DNA of 64,000 nucleotides. It comes from an uncultured Phocaeicola sp. GTDB lineage: Bacteria > Bacteroidota > Bacteroidia > Bacteroidales > Bacteroidaceae. The notes under the pieces were generated by a model. It saw nothing but the letters and a program-made list of their open reading frames with translations, did not search any database and had not been told where the DNA came from. This document shows positions 24,324 through 33,123 of the stretch, one piece after another. How positions within the stretch are numbered: position 1 is the stretch's first letter; each line of letters starts with the position of its first letter. Where the stretch lies: contig CARCZS010000006.1 of assembly GCA_948956705.1 (NCBI GenBank), forward strand, positions 1 to 64,000, written 5' to 3'. The position numbers and the translations under genes were made by a program.

Positions 24324-25013
24324 ATGAATGATTACCGCATTTTAGTAGTTGACGATGAAGAAGATCTATGCGAGATTCTTAAATTCAATTTAGAAAACGA
24401 AGGGTATTTTGTGGACACGGCAAACTCTGCCGAAGAAGCCCTGAAGATGGAACTGACCCAATACAACTTGCTGTTGCTGGATGTGATGATGGGAGAAATA
24501 TCAGGATTCAAAATGGCGAACATGCTGAAAAAGAATAAAGCTACTGCTTCTATTCCCATTATATTCATTACTGCTAAAGATACTGAAAACGATACCGTAA
24601 CAGGGTTCAACTTGGGAGCCGACGACTATATCTCGAAGCCATTTTCACTGCGCGAAGTTATAGCACGCGTTAAGGCTGTCCTTCGACGCACCAGTCCTAC
24701 ACAGGGAAAAGAAGCGCAAGAACAATTACAGTACAAAGGGCTTTTAGTCGACATAACCAAGAAGAAAGTCAGCATAGACGGTATAGAAATTTCCCTGACA
24801 AAAAAAGAATTCGAAATCCTGTTGCTGTTGTTACAAAACAAAGGCCGCGTATTCTCACGCGAAGATATTCTGGCTAAAGTATGGCAGGAGGAAGTCTATG
24901 TGCTGGACCGTACCATTGACGTCAACATTACCCGCTTGCGTAAAAAAATAGGCGAATATGGAAAATGCATCGTCACCCGCCTGGGATACGGATACTGTTT
25001 TGAATGCGAATAA
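24324..25013 (+). CDS. OmpR/PhoB-family response regulator
   Basis: The receiver domain (residues 1-120) has the acidic pair D10-D11, the phospho-acceptor D53 (LLLLDVMM) and the lysine of the SKPFS motif. A winged-helix DNA-binding domain occupies about 130-229 (LTKKEFEILLLLLQNKGRVF, TRLGYGYCFE). It is followed after 18 bp by its sensor kinase. The sequence is closest in style to PhoB-type regulators, but the regulon cannot be read from the window. Confidence 0.92.
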   Translation: MNDYRILVVDDEEDLCEILKFNLENEGYFVDTANSAEEALKMELTQYNLLLLDVMMGEISGFKMANMLKKNKATASIPIIFITAKDTENDTVTGFNLGADDYISKPFSLREVIARVKAVLRRTSPTQGKEAQEQLQYKGLLVDITKKKVSIDGIEISLTKKEFEILLLLLQNKGRVFSREDILAKVWQEEVYVLDRTIDVNITRLRKKIGEYGKCIVTRLGYGYCFECE

Positions 25014-25031
25014 CCTAACCTGTACCTTTCC

Positions 25032-26813
25032 ATGACTATTAAATTATCCAGCCACGTCCTGTCATTCAACAAGAAACTATTCTTGTCGGTAATTTCCTTA
25101 TTCATAGCATTCGCCATCTGTTTCATGGCATTCCAATATCGCAGGGAGAAGGAATACAAAATAGAATTGCTGAACACACAACTCCAGAATTACAACGACC
25201 GCCTGAATGATTTTCTCCGTGGCAGGGATACACTGAATATTCAACAATTGAACGACTATGTTTGCGAACACACCTTTGAAGATCTACGCGTGACACTGAT
25301 CAACAAGAATGGTACTGTAATTTATGACAATCTGGAAAAAGATCCCAGCCACTTCGAGAACCACCATAACCGTCAGGAAATAAAAGAAGCCATCATTTAT
25401 GGCAGCGGCTACTCCATTAACAGACAATCGGAAAGCCTGGGCGGTGAATTTTTCTATTCGGCAAAGTATTATCCTAATCTGGACTATATCATTCGTTCAG
25501 CCCTTCCCTATAATGTCAGTCTGATGAGACACCTGAAAGCAGACTCTCATTATGTATGGTTCACACTGATAATCAGCCTGATATTAATAATTGTGTTCTA
25601 CCGATTCACACATAAATTGGGAATGTCTATCACCAAATTGCAACAATTCGCCATGAAAGCCGACCGCAATGAACCGATAGACACTGATATGCAGGATACC
25701 TTTCCCAAAAACGAACTGGGCGAAATATCCCAACATATCATCCAGATTTACAAACGTCTGCATCAGGCAAAAGAAGATTTATATATCGAACGCGAGAAAC
25801 TGATCACCCATCTCCAGATCTCGCACGAAGGCTTAGGCGTATTCAACCACCGCAAAGAAGAGATTCTGGTAAATAATCTGTTCACACAATACGCCAACCT
25901 TATCTCGGACAAAAATCTGAGTTCTACGGAAGAGATCTTCTCCATCCCCGAATTGCAGCCCATCACCCGTTTCATTACAAAAAACAAGGAACGCAGTATC
26001 GGCAAAGAAGAGAAACGGATGTCATTGAACATAGACAAAAACGGACGTATCTTTGCCGTGGAATGCATTATCTTTCAAGATGACAGCTTTGAAATCTCCA
26101 TCAATGACATCACTCAGGAAAAGGAACAGGCACTTCTGAAAAAACAGCTGACACAGAATATCGCCCACGAATTGAAAACCCCTGTAAGCAGCATACAGGG
26201 ATATCTGGAAACCATAGTAAACAATCCTACCCTGCCCCGTGAGAAAATCAATGCTTTCCTGGAGAGAAGCTATGCACAAAGTAACCGGCTGGCACATCTG
26301 TTACGGGATATCTCCGTACTTACCCGCATGGAAGAAGCTCCGAACATGATCGAAACAGAACCGGTAAACCTCACCACCATGATGCGGAATATCCTGAACG
26401 AAGTAACTTTGGAACTGGAAGAAAAGCAGATCACAGCCCACAATATGCTGCCTGAAGGACTGACCATACAAGGCAATTCTTCCCTGCTATACTCCATCTT
26501 CCGGAATCTGACAGACAACGCCATTGCATACGCAGGAACTCATATTTCCATAACCATCCGCTGTTTCCGTGAAGACGAACGTTTTTATTATTTCAGTTTC
26601 TCGGACACAGGCGTAGGAGTAGGACCCGAACATCTAAGCCGTTTGTTCGAGCGTTTCTATCGGGTGGACAAAGGACGTTCACGCAAATTGGGCGGTACCG
26701 GACTGGGACTAGCTATTGTAAAAAACGCAGTCATTCTGCATGGCGGAACAATCTTCGCTAAAAATACCCCCGGTGGAGGTCTGGAATTCATATTTACATT
26801 GAGTAAAGAATAA
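25032..26813 (+). CDS. PhoR-like sensor histidine kinase
   Basis: A membrane sensor of 593 residues. The first transmembrane helix is at about 12-33 (KLFLSVISLFIAFAICFMAF), followed by a periplasmic domain of about 140 residues and a second helix near 175-195. A HAMP-like linker and a PAS-like domain precede the H-box IAHELKTP with phospho-acceptor H379. The ATP-binding domain has NLTDNAI (N box), DTGVGVG (G1) and GGTGLGLAIV (G2). It pairs with the regulator just upstream. The signal is unknown; phosphate would be a guess from the PhoR-like layout. Confidence 0.9.
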   Translation: MTIKLSSHVLSFNKKLFLSVISLFIAFAICFMAFQYRREKEYKIELLNTQLQNYNDRLNDFLRGRDTLNIQQLNDYVCEHTFEDLRVTLINKNGTVIYDNLEKDPSHFENHHNRQEIKEAIIYGSGYSINRQSESLGGEFFYSAKYYPNLDYIIRSALPYNVSLMRHLKADSHYVWFTLIISLILIIVFYRFTHKLGMSITKLQQFAMKADRNEPIDTDMQDTFPKNELGEISQHIIQIYKRLHQAKEDLYIEREKLITHLQISHEGLGVFNHRKEEILVNNLFTQYANLISDKNLSSTEEIFSIPELQPITRFITKNKERSIGKEEKRMSLNIDKNGRIFAVECIIFQDDSFEISINDITQEKEQALLKKQLTQNIAHELKTPVSSIQGYLETIVNNPTLPREKINAFLERSYAQSNRLAHLLRDISVLTRMEEAPNMIETEPVNLTTMMRNILNEVTLELEEKQITAHNMLPEGLTIQGNSSLLYSIFRNLTDNAIAYAGTHISITIRCFREDERFYYFSFSDTGVGVGPEHLSRLFERFYRVDKGRSRKLGGTGLGLAIVKNAVILHGGTIFAKNTPGGGLEFIFTLSKE

Positions 26814-26823
26814 GAGGATACAA

Positions 26824-26863
26824 GAGCCTGTTTCTAAATTTTCTTCAAAATTTAAACAGGCTC
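26824..26863. terminator. Hairpin downstream of the sensor kinase
   Basis: GAGCCTGTTTCTAAATTTT (from 26824) and AAAATTTAAACAGGCTC pair almost perfectly around a CTTC loop. The plus strand that follows is A-rich, not T-rich, so this is a probable but atypical terminator. It separates the kinase gene from the independent riboswitch promoter. Confidence 0.55.
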
Positions 26864-26883
26864 CAAAAAATAAAGAAAGATAA

Positions 26884-26913
26884 TTGTTTTCTTAAATATA
26901 AACTGTATCTTTG
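26884..26913 (+). promoter_or_regulatory. Promoter driving the cobalamin riboswitch
   Basis: TTG at 26884-26886, a 19-bp spacer and TATCTTTG at 26906-26913 fit the Bacteroides consensus. Transcription should start near 26920, at the 5' edge of the riboswitch. Confidence 0.75.
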
Positions 26914-26917
26914 CAGT

Positions 26918-27100
26918 GCATCGGTTCATTTATCTCCCCTCCGAGGTGAATGATTAAAAGGGAATCAAGGTGAGAATCCTGAACAGTCCCGCTGCTGTAT
27001 GTTTCACTAAACGCATAAGCAAAATGCCAATAACCACTGGGATAATTTCCGGGAAGGTGCTTATAGCGGAAACGAGTCAGAAGACCTGCCTGTGCATTTA
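26918..27100 (+). ncRNA. Cobalamin (B12) riboswitch, apparently without a gene
   Basis: The 3' B12 box AGTCAGAAGACCTGCC (27075-27090) differs from the usual AGYCAGGAGACCTGCC by one base. Upstream are the other hallmarks in order: AAAAGGGAATCAAGGTGAGAA, CAGTCCCGCTGCTGTA, CCACTGG and GGGAAGGTGCTTA. It reads to the right. The next gene on that side is a phosphopantetheinyl transferase on the opposite strand, so no B12-related gene is controlled in cis. The unit has its own promoter and a downstream terminator. Confidence 0.93.
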
Positions 27101-27149
27101 TCAAATCTGAAGCTTTCGAGGAAAGAGCTTGGAACACTGAACGTAAGGG

Positions 27150-27233
27150 ATGCCTTTAAACACATCCGCTATTTTCTCCGTTTCACTGTCCGGAAAAGAA
27201 TATCAGGTAAAAAGAAAATTTATTTTAAAGTAA
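27150..27233 (+). CDS. Possible 27-residue peptide under the B12 riboswitch
   Basis: An ATG preceded closely by AAGGG opens a 27-codon frame (MPLNTSAIFSVSLSGKEYQV..., then a basic end) closed by TAA. It is the only frame between the riboswitch and the terminator at 27256. It could be a short regulated peptide, the truncated head of a lost gene, or chance. Nothing in its sequence is recognised. Confidence 0.25.
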   Translation: MPLNTSAIFSVSLSGKEYQVKRKFILK

Positions 27234-27255
27234 ACTCTGCCAAGTTTATTTGGAG

Positions 27256-27291
27256 TGCTCAGCCGAAGTGATTCGCCTGAGCATTATTTTA
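27256..27291 (+). terminator. Terminator closing the riboswitch transcript
   Basis: TGCTCAG (27256-27262) pairs with CTGAGCA (27277-27283), with an inner CGAA/TTCG stem, followed on the plus strand by TTATTTTA. The minus-strand side lacks a T-run, so the hairpin fits better as the end of the rightward riboswitch transcript than of the leftward gene ending at 27284. Confidence 0.6.
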
Positions 27292-27910
27292 TAATCCAAG
27301 TCAATACAAAATCGGGATGAGTGACATAACGGACCCGATAACGTTCCTGCCGGCCTGTACGATATTCGCATGCCTCGAACTCCCCCTCTTCCGACAAGCT
27401 GAAAGGAAAAATACGAAGATGACGAATGAAATCCACCTCCTCTACTCCCATCAGTTTGAACAGTGCCTCCTTGGCCGACCAATGGAGCAATAAAGCATAA
27501 ACTTCATCTCCTTCCATCATTGCGGGTTCTTCATCGGAACGAATAAAACGGGAAGCTACTTTCCGCACTCTGGTTCCATACTGCTCTATATCCATTCCCA
27601 CCTCACAGGAAGAATGAAGCGCCACCGCCACATAACCGCGAGTATGCGAGATGCTGATATACCGGCTTCCATCCTTTAGATAAGGCCTTCCCGAAGAGTA
27701 ATAAGCTATCTCCTTTTCTTCTCCACACAAAGCCTTCAGCAGCACACGTACCGACAACCATTCATGCTTCCGTTTTTCGGAAAGAACAGCCAATTTCTCC
27801 CTATACCAGTCTTTATGCTCCAATGATGCCAGCAGTTGTTCCGTTGTTTCATCAGACTTCCATATTCCAAGCAGAAACTCCCCTTCGATATAAGTACGGT
27901 ATAAAGGCAT
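27284..27910 (-). CDS. 4'-phosphopantetheinyl transferase superfamily protein
   Basis: Attaches the phosphopantetheine arm of CoA to a carrier protein serine. The magnesium-binding motif GMDIEQ and the second motif WSAKEALFKLMG are both present, in the order seen in Sfp-type enzymes, and SISHTRGYVAVAL is the upstream ATISHS-like block. The length of 208 residues fits the Sfp/AcpT type. It lies 8 bp after gldE on the same strand. Its carrier protein partner is not in the window. Confidence 0.88.
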   Translation of the reverse strand: MPLYRTYIEGEFLLGIWKSDETTEQLLASLEHKDWYREKLAVLSEKRKHEWLSVRVLLKALCGEEKEIAYYSSGRPYLKDGSRYISISHTRGYVAVALHSSCEVGMDIEQYGTRVRKVASRFIRSDEEPAMMEGDEVYALLLHWSAKEALFKLMGVEEVDFIRHLRIFPFSLSEEGEFEACEYRTGRQERYRVRYVTHPDFVLTWIIK

Positions 27911-27918
27911 AATAAAAT

Positions 27919-29271
27919 CTATTTCTTTTCTTCTTCCACGGAGCTGGAAGAGTCAACGATAACTTTTACTTTCAAAATGCGGCGCGTATTCATTTCAAGT
28001 ACCTCAAAATGATAATTCCCATAATCTAACCGCTCGTGCAATACAGGAAACTCCCCTTTTATTTCCAGCAACAAACCGGCCAAAGTGTCCGCATCTCCTT
28101 CCACTTTCTCGAAAAGAGCGGGATCAGCTTTCATAATCTTATAAAAATCGGACAGCAAGGTTTTTGCCTCGAATATATAGGTACGGTCATTCAGTTTCAC
28201 ATACGTACGCTCTTCATCATCGTATTCATCATTAATCTCTCCTACAATCTCCTCGATGATATCCTCCATTGTAACAATGCCCGAAGTACCTCCAAACTCA
28301 TCGACAACGATGGCAATATGGATCTTGTTCGCCTGAAAATCACGCAAAAGGTCATCAATCATCTTCGTTTCAGGTACAAAGTAAGCAGGACGGACCAATG
28401 TCTGCCAACGAAAGTTGTCGCCCTTGCCCAAATGAGGAAGCAAATCCTTTATATAAAGAATCCCCTTTATATTATCCCGCGATTCGGCATATACCGGAAT
28501 ACGGGAATAGGCATTTTCCACAATACATTTCAACACATCGGAATAAGGAGTATTGATTTCCAAGTCCACCATATCCAGCCGGGAAGTCATCACTTCCTTA
28601 GCCGTTTCCTCACCAAAACGGATAATACCTTCCAAAATATTGCTTTCCTCTGAAATCTCACTCTTGTCCGTCAGTTCCAAAGCCTGTGAAAGTTCGTCGA
28701 CAGAAATATTATAATTCTTTTTTGCCACACATCTGTTCACCAAAAAGGAAGAACGGACCAGCAATGCCGACAAAGGTGAAAAGAATTTCTTTAAAAAAGA
28801 AATGGCAGGAGCTGCCTTACGGCAAAACTTCAACGTGTTCTGTGCCGAATAAATTTTAGGCATGATTTCACCGAAAAGCAACAGCAGAAAAGTAAGGACA
28901 ACCGTTATTAGCAGGAATTCCAGAATCACGGAATTTCCAAAGTGTATGGTGCTGGCAAAAAAGTAATTGCACAGCATGATAATGGTTACATTGACAAAAT
29001 TATTAGAGATAAGAATAGTCGCTAACAAGCGTTCGGAATCATTCAGCAGGGCGCTGATACGCCTGTCCGAAGTATGTTTTCCTTCCTCTATCTCACTTAA
29101 ATCAACAGGTGAAAGGGAAAAGAAAGCTATTTCCGAAGCAGACACAAAGCCTGAGGCATACAACAATAAAACAGCTAACAAGATAGCTATGATAGCTCCC
29201 ATGGTAGGAGCTGTTACGGTTACACCGTCAAATAAATCCGCCAAGCGGCATAAATACGAGTCAGGGTCCAA
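27919..29271 (-). CDS. gldE: GldE-like CNNM/CBS membrane protein
   Basis: The N-terminal region (about residues 20-200) is a CNNM/DUF21 transmembrane domain (IIAILLAVLLLYASGFVSAS, then SNNFVNVTIIMLCNYFF). Two CBS domains follow (VMTSRLDMVDLE..., IHIAIVVDEFGGTSGIVTMED), then a CorC/HlyC C-terminal domain. The 450-residue length and IVDEFGG signature match GldE of Bacteroidetes, named for gliding genes but present in non-gliding Bacteroides, where ion transport is more likely. It lies between ssb and the PPTase gene, on their strand. Confidence 0.85.
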   Translation of the reverse strand: MDPDSYLCRLADLFDGVTVTAPTMGAIIAILLAVLLLYASGFVSASEIAFFSLSPVDLSEIEEGKHTSDRRISALLNDSERLLATILISNNFVNVTIIMLCNYFFASTIHFGNSVILEFLLITVVLTFLLLLFGEIMPKIYSAQNTLKFCRKAAPAISFLKKFFSPLSALLVRSSFLVNRCVAKKNYNISVDELSQALELTDKSEISEESNILEGIIRFGEETAKEVMTSRLDMVDLEINTPYSDVLKCIVENAYSRIPVYAESRDNIKGILYIKDLLPHLGKGDNFRWQTLVRPAYFVPETKMIDDLLRDFQANKIHIAIVVDEFGGTSGIVTMEDIIEEIVGEINDEYDDEERTYVKLNDRTYIFEAKTLLSDFYKIMKADPALFEKVEGDADTLAGLLLEIKGEFPVLHERLDYGNYHFEVLEMNTRRILKVKVIVDSSSSVEEEKK

Positions 29272-29307
29272 GGAATCTGGTTTTAGTTAAACATCAAGTT
29301 CTCTTAA

Positions 29308-29775
29308 TTAAAAAGGTAAATCGTCCGTCAGACTATTATCCGAGGCTTGCTGTTGTTGCAGAGCCGCTTGTGCAGACACCTGCTGCCGGGATACCGCTTG
29401 TGCCTGCGGTACATATCCTGTACCCGGTTGCTGCGAGGTGTTACGCGGGGTCAGCATCTCCATATTATCAGCAAAAATCTCGACAATGGTACGTTTTATG
29501 CCATTCTGGTCATCGTATGAACGGCTGCGGATTTTCCCTTCTATGTAGAGTTTGTCGCCCTTACGGACATATTTTTCCGCAGTTTGGGCCAGTCCTCTCC
29601 ATAACACGATATTATGCCATTCCGTACGTTCGGGAACCTGTGTTCCATTCTGCAACGTATAGGCACGATCGGTGGTGGCCAACGAGAAAGTGGCAACGGC
29701 AATGCCGGTATCCAAATATCTCACATCAGGGTCCTTTCCTACATTTCCAATCAAAATGACTTTATTTACTGACAT
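29308..29775 (-). CDS. ssb: Single-stranded DNA-binding protein
   Basis: This 155-residue protein has an OB fold of about 110 residues (VNKVILIGNVGKDPDVRYL, WHNIVLWRGLAQTAEKYVRKG). A Gln-rich disordered linker follows, ending in the acidic tip DDLPF that recruits replication and repair enzymes. It protects ssDNA in replication, recombination and repair. It sits 14 bp downstream of mutY, which makes a repair-themed pair. Confidence 0.95.
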   Translation of the reverse strand: MSVNKVILIGNVGKDPDVRYLDTGIAVATFSLATTDRAYTLQNGTQVPERTEWHNIVLWRGLAQTAEKYVRKGDKLYIEGKIRSRSYDDQNGIKRTIVEIFADNMEMLTPRNTSQQPGTGYVPQAQAVSRQQVSAQAALQQQQASDNSLTDDLPF

Positions 29776-29789
29776 TCTATTATTCCTTT

Positions 29790-30848
29790 TTAATTATTAG
29801 GCTCCAAAATTAGCGAAAAAAACTGATTCACCAAACGCGATACGGCAAATTTATGCAAATCTTCCACGCTTATTCTCTGATACTTCGCAAAAGAAGCCGA
29901 ATTCTCAGGGAGAATCACTTCATAAAAATTTGCGTAAATCACCCGGTGGGATAACACGTGCTTCACCCCTTTCCGCACCAGCCGCACTATGGGCTCCTCT
30001 CCTCCGGCCAGCATCTCGCGAAACTGTGGCGATGCATACAGTTCCTCTTCCGTCCACTCACGATCCGTTTCTATCAAAGGCGGTTCATACAAATTTTTCC
30101 ATATATCATTTCCGCTGCGCTTATGTATAAAGGTATACGCGCCCATGCGTACATATATATAATTAAAATAACGATTAGTCACCTTGTTTTTATGTTGCTT
30201 CACAGGCAAAGAGCCGGCAATCCCCTTCAGACGCGCCACACAAGAATCGTTTAGCGGACAAAACAGGCAGTCGGGCGCTACCGGAGTACACTGCAAAGCT
30301 CCAAAATCCATGATAGCCTGGTTGTAGAGACCAGGGCGCTCACGGTCCAGCAACTCATCGGCAACCCGGACAAACAGTTTCTTTCCTTCCGCCGAATCAA
30401 TGGGGGTATCAATGCCTAACCAACGGGACAGCACCCGATACACATTACCGTCCACCACTGCGTATGGCATACCGTAAGCAAATGAACAAATAGCCGCTGC
30501 TGTATATTCTCCCACTCCTTTCAAAGCACGCACCCCAGTGTATGTTACAGGAAATCCTCCTGCCTCTGCCATCCTTCTGGCCGCAGCATGCAAATTTCTC
30601 GCACGGGAATAATACCCCAGCCCCTGCCAATATTTCATCACCTCATCCTCATCGGCTGCCGCCAGTGCGAACACATCAGGAAAACGGGCCACAAAACGTT
30701 GATAGTAATCATATCCCTGAACCACACGAGTTTGTTGTAGAATAATCTCCGAGATCCATATCAAATAAGGATTTTTTGTCCTTCTCCACGGCAAATCACG
30801 CCCGTTTTCCCTATACCAATCTATCAATTTTCTGCTAAAATTCTCCAT
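29790..30848 (-). CDS. mutY: A/G-specific adenine DNA glycosylase
   Basis: Removes adenine mispaired with 8-oxoguanine or G. The helix-hairpin-helix LKGVGEYTAAAI precedes the catalytic Asp (AVVDGNVYRVLSRW). The Fe-S cluster cysteines follow the pattern C-x6-C-x2-C-x5-C in QCTPVAPDCLFCPLNDSC. The C-terminal NUDIX-like domain (about 230-345) that reads 8-oxoG is present. At 352 residues the length is usual. It leads the leftward mutY-ssb-gldE-PPTase string. Confidence 0.95.
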   Translation of the reverse strand: MENFSRKLIDWYRENGRDLPWRRTKNPYLIWISEIILQQTRVVQGYDYYQRFVARFPDVFALAAADEDEVMKYWQGLGYYSRARNLHAAARRMAEAGGFPVTYTGVRALKGVGEYTAAAICSFAYGMPYAVVDGNVYRVLSRWLGIDTPIDSAEGKKLFVRVADELLDRERPGLYNQAIMDFGALQCTPVAPDCLFCPLNDSCVARLKGIAGSLPVKQHKNKVTNRYFNYIYVRMGAYTFIHKRSGNDIWKNLYEPPLIETDREWTEEELYASPQFREMLAGGEEPIVRLVRKGVKHVLSHRVIYANFYEVILPENSASFAKYQRISVEDLHKFAVSRLVNQFFSLILEPNN

Positions 30849-30972
30849 ATCAGTATTATATAAAAGTGCATTCTATGCAATATTTCCGCAAAAGTAAACC
30901 AAGAAAATGGAAGAAGATGCTTTTTTTAGGAAATTTATTCTGAATATATTTCTTAAAGAGGGAGAAAAGCTA

Positions 30973-30980
30973 TATATTTG
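30973..30980 (+). promoter_or_regulatory. -7 box of the HU gene
   Basis: TATATTTG followed by C fits the TAnnTTTG consensus; the start codon of the HU gene lies 47 bp downstream. The -33 region is T-rich but lacks a clear TTG. Confidence 0.55.
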
Positions 30981-31027
30981 CAGTCCAAAAAATTAAGATA
31001 TAAGTATAACAATAATTATTTAGCGAA

Positions 31028-31303
31028 ATGACTAAAGCAGATATCGTAAACGAAATTACGAAAAATACCGGTATTGACAAGGTGACAGTGTTAACCACAC
31101 TTGAGGCTTTCATGGATACAGTAAAGGATTCATTATCTAAAGAAGAAAATGTGTACCTGCGTGGTTTTGGAAGTTTTGTAGTGAAGAAAAGAGCTCAGAA
31201 GACTGCTCGCAACATTTCAAAGAACACTACAATCATTATTCCGGAGCACAATATTCCGGCATTTAAACCAGCTAAGACATTTACATTATCAGTAAAGAAA
31301 TAA
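31028..31303 (+). CDS. HU-family DNA-binding protein
   Basis: A 91-residue histone-like protein. The N-terminal dimerisation helices (MTKADIVNEITKNTGIDKVT) and RGFGSF turn are followed by the DNA-binding arm (RAQKTARNISKNTTIIIPEH) and FKPAKTF. It bends DNA as a dimer and helps to organise the nucleoid. The sequence is the short HU/IHF form. It is followed by a very small basic protein and then RNase G. Confidence 0.93.
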   Translation: MTKADIVNEITKNTGIDKVTVLTTLEAFMDTVKDSLSKEENVYLRGFGSFVVKKRAQKTARNISKNTTIIIPEHNIPAFKPAKTFTLSVKK

Positions 31304-31337
31304 TAAACAAGAGTATTAACCCATAAAATTTGAAGCT

Positions 31338-31430
31338 ATGCCAAGCGGAAAGAAGAAAAAAAGACACAAAATGTCTACTCACAAGCGTAAAAAAAGACTA
31401 AGAAAGAACAGACATAAAAGCAAAAAATAA
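31338..31430 (+). CDS. AURKAIP1/COX24-like tiny basic protein, 30 aa
   Basis: A 30-codon frame with the composition of a ribosomal protein: most residues are Lys, Arg or His (MPSGKKKKRHKMSTHKRKKR at the start). I recall Bacteroidetes proteins of this kind annotated as AURKAIP1/COX24-domain proteins, related to a mitoribosomal protein, so a ribosome-bound role is likely. It lies 34 bp after the HU gene and before RNase G, a context linked to RNA and nucleoid functions. Confidence 0.75.
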   Translation: MPSGKKKKRHKMSTHKRKKRLRKNRHKSKK

Positions 31431-31456
31431 TTTGTAGTCTGTCTGTGACGACAAAT

Positions 31457-31504
31457 AAAGAACAAACCTTGCAAAGCAACAAAAGTCTTTCAGGTTTGTT
31501 CTTT
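31457..31504 (+). terminator. Hairpin ahead of RNase G
   Basis: AAAGAACAAACCT (31457-31469) and AGGTTTGTTCTTT (31492-31504) pair perfectly over 13 bp. The sequence after the second arm (GTTTAATGAG) is only weakly T-rich. The hairpin may terminate the HU message. It may also be a leader structure controlling rng, whose likely GTG start lies 38 bp further on. Confidence 0.6.
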
Positions 31505-31541
31505 GTTTAATGAGAAAAGTGAACAATTTAAAAATACAAAA

Positions 31542-33116
31542 GTGACAAGCGAACTAGTAGTAGACGTACAACCCAAAGAGATTTCCATCGCACTCCTTGA
31601 AGATAAAGCGTTGGTGGAATTTCAGAAAGAAGGGAGAAGTGCTTCCTTCAATGTGGGAAATATGTATTTGGGACGGGTAAAGAAACTAATGCCCGGCCTT
31701 AATGCCTGTTTCGTGGATGTCGGCTTTGAAAAAGATGCTTTTCTTCATTATCTAGACCTAGGTCCTCAATTTCATTCTTATCAGAAGTATCTGAAGCAAG
31801 TTTTAAGCGACCGTAAAAAACTTTTTCCCATCACAAAAGCTACTATGCTGCCTGATATTGAAAAGGAAGGGACGGTTTCAACCACCCTCCAACAAGGTCA
31901 GGAAGTTATTGTGCAGATTGTAAAGGAACCTATCTCGACCAAGGGCCCCAGACTAACCTGCGAATTGTCATTCGCCGGACGTTATTTGGTATTAATCCCT
32001 TTCAACGATAAGGTTTCGGTATCACAAAAAATTAAATCGAGCGAAGAACGCGCCCGTCTGAAACAGTTATTGCAAAGCATCAAACCGAAAAACTTCGGAG
32101 TGATTGTACGCACCGTAGCGGAAGGCAAAAGGGTGGCCGAGCTTGATGCAGAGCTTAAAGTCTTGCTGAAACATTGGGAAGAAACAATCACTAAAGTACA
32201 GAAGGCTCCCAAACTGCCGGCATTGGTATACGAAGAGACCAGCCGCACAGTGGCCATGTTGCGCGATCTTTTCAATCCGTCTTATGAGAACATCTATGTG
32301 AACGATGAAACAGTGTTCCATGAGATTAAGGATTATGTATCACTTATCGCCCCTGAACGAGCCGAAATCGTAAAACTGTACAAGGGTCAGCTTCCCATAT
32401 TCGACAATTTCGGTATTACCAAACAAATCAAATCCTCTTTCGGGAAAACCATTTCGTATAAAAGTGGAGCTTACCTGATTATTGAACACACAGAAGCACT
32501 TCATGTAGTGGATGTCAATAGTGGAAACCGCTCCAAATCTGCCAACGGGCAGGAGGCTAACGCACTGGATGTAAACCTGGGTGCCGCCGACGAACTGGCA
32601 CGCCAGTTAAGATTGCGTGATATGGGTGGTATTATCGTGGTTGACTTCATTGATATGAATCTAGCAGAGAACCGGCAGAAACTGTACGAACGTATGTGCC
32701 AAAACATGCAGAAAGACAGAGCAAAACATAACATTCTGCCCCTCAGTAAATTTGGATTGATGCAAATTACCCGCCAACGCGTGCGTCCTGCCATGGATGT
32801 CAACACGAATGAAACCTGTCCCACCTGCTTCGGGAAAGGTAGCATAAAGCCATCCATCCTTTTTACGGATACTTTGGAGAGTAAGATTGACTACCTGGTC
32901 AACAAATTGAAGATAAAGAGATTTACGCTGTACATCCATCCGTACATCGCAGCATATGTGAATCAGGGTCTGGTTTCCCTGAAGCGCAAATGGCAAATGA
33001 AATACGGATTCGGAATAAAGATTATCCCAGACCAAAGTCTGGCCTTCCTGCAATATCGGTTCACCGATGTTCACGGTGAGGAGATAGACATGAAAGAGGA
33101 AATCGAAATCAAGTAA
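31542..33116 (+). CDS. rng: Rne/Rng-family ribonuclease (RNase G)
   Basis: An endoribonuclease that matures 16S rRNA and starts mRNA decay. I chose the GTG at 31542 (protein starting VTSELVVDVQPKEISIALL, read as Met), because family members begin at this point. An ATG at 31503 would start inside the hairpin arm. The S1-like domain (MYLGRVKKLMPGLNACFVDVG), the DNase I-like catalytic part (HVVDVNSGNRS, IIVVDFIDM) and the zinc link CPTCFGKG are present. At 524 residues it lacks the long RNase E tail. Confidence 0.93.
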   Translation: MTSELVVDVQPKEISIALLEDKALVEFQKEGRSASFNVGNMYLGRVKKLMPGLNACFVDVGFEKDAFLHYLDLGPQFHSYQKYLKQVLSDRKKLFPITKATMLPDIEKEGTVSTTLQQGQEVIVQIVKEPISTKGPRLTCELSFAGRYLVLIPFNDKVSVSQKIKSSEERARLKQLLQSIKPKNFGVIVRTVAEGKRVAELDAELKVLLKHWEETITKVQKAPKLPALVYEETSRTVAMLRDLFNPSYENIYVNDETVFHEIKDYVSLIAPERAEIVKLYKGQLPIFDNFGITKQIKSSFGKTISYKSGAYLIIEHTEALHVVDVNSGNRSKSANGQEANALDVNLGAADELARQLRLRDMGGIIVVDFIDMNLAENRQKLYERMCQNMQKDRAKHNILPLSKFGLMQITRQRVRPAMDVNTNETCPTCFGKGSIKPSILFTDTLESKIDYLVNKLKIKRFTLYIHPYIAAYVNQGLVSLKRKWQMKYGFGIKIIPDQSLAFLQYRFTDVHGEEIDMKEEIEIK

Positions 33117-33123
33117 AAGAAAA

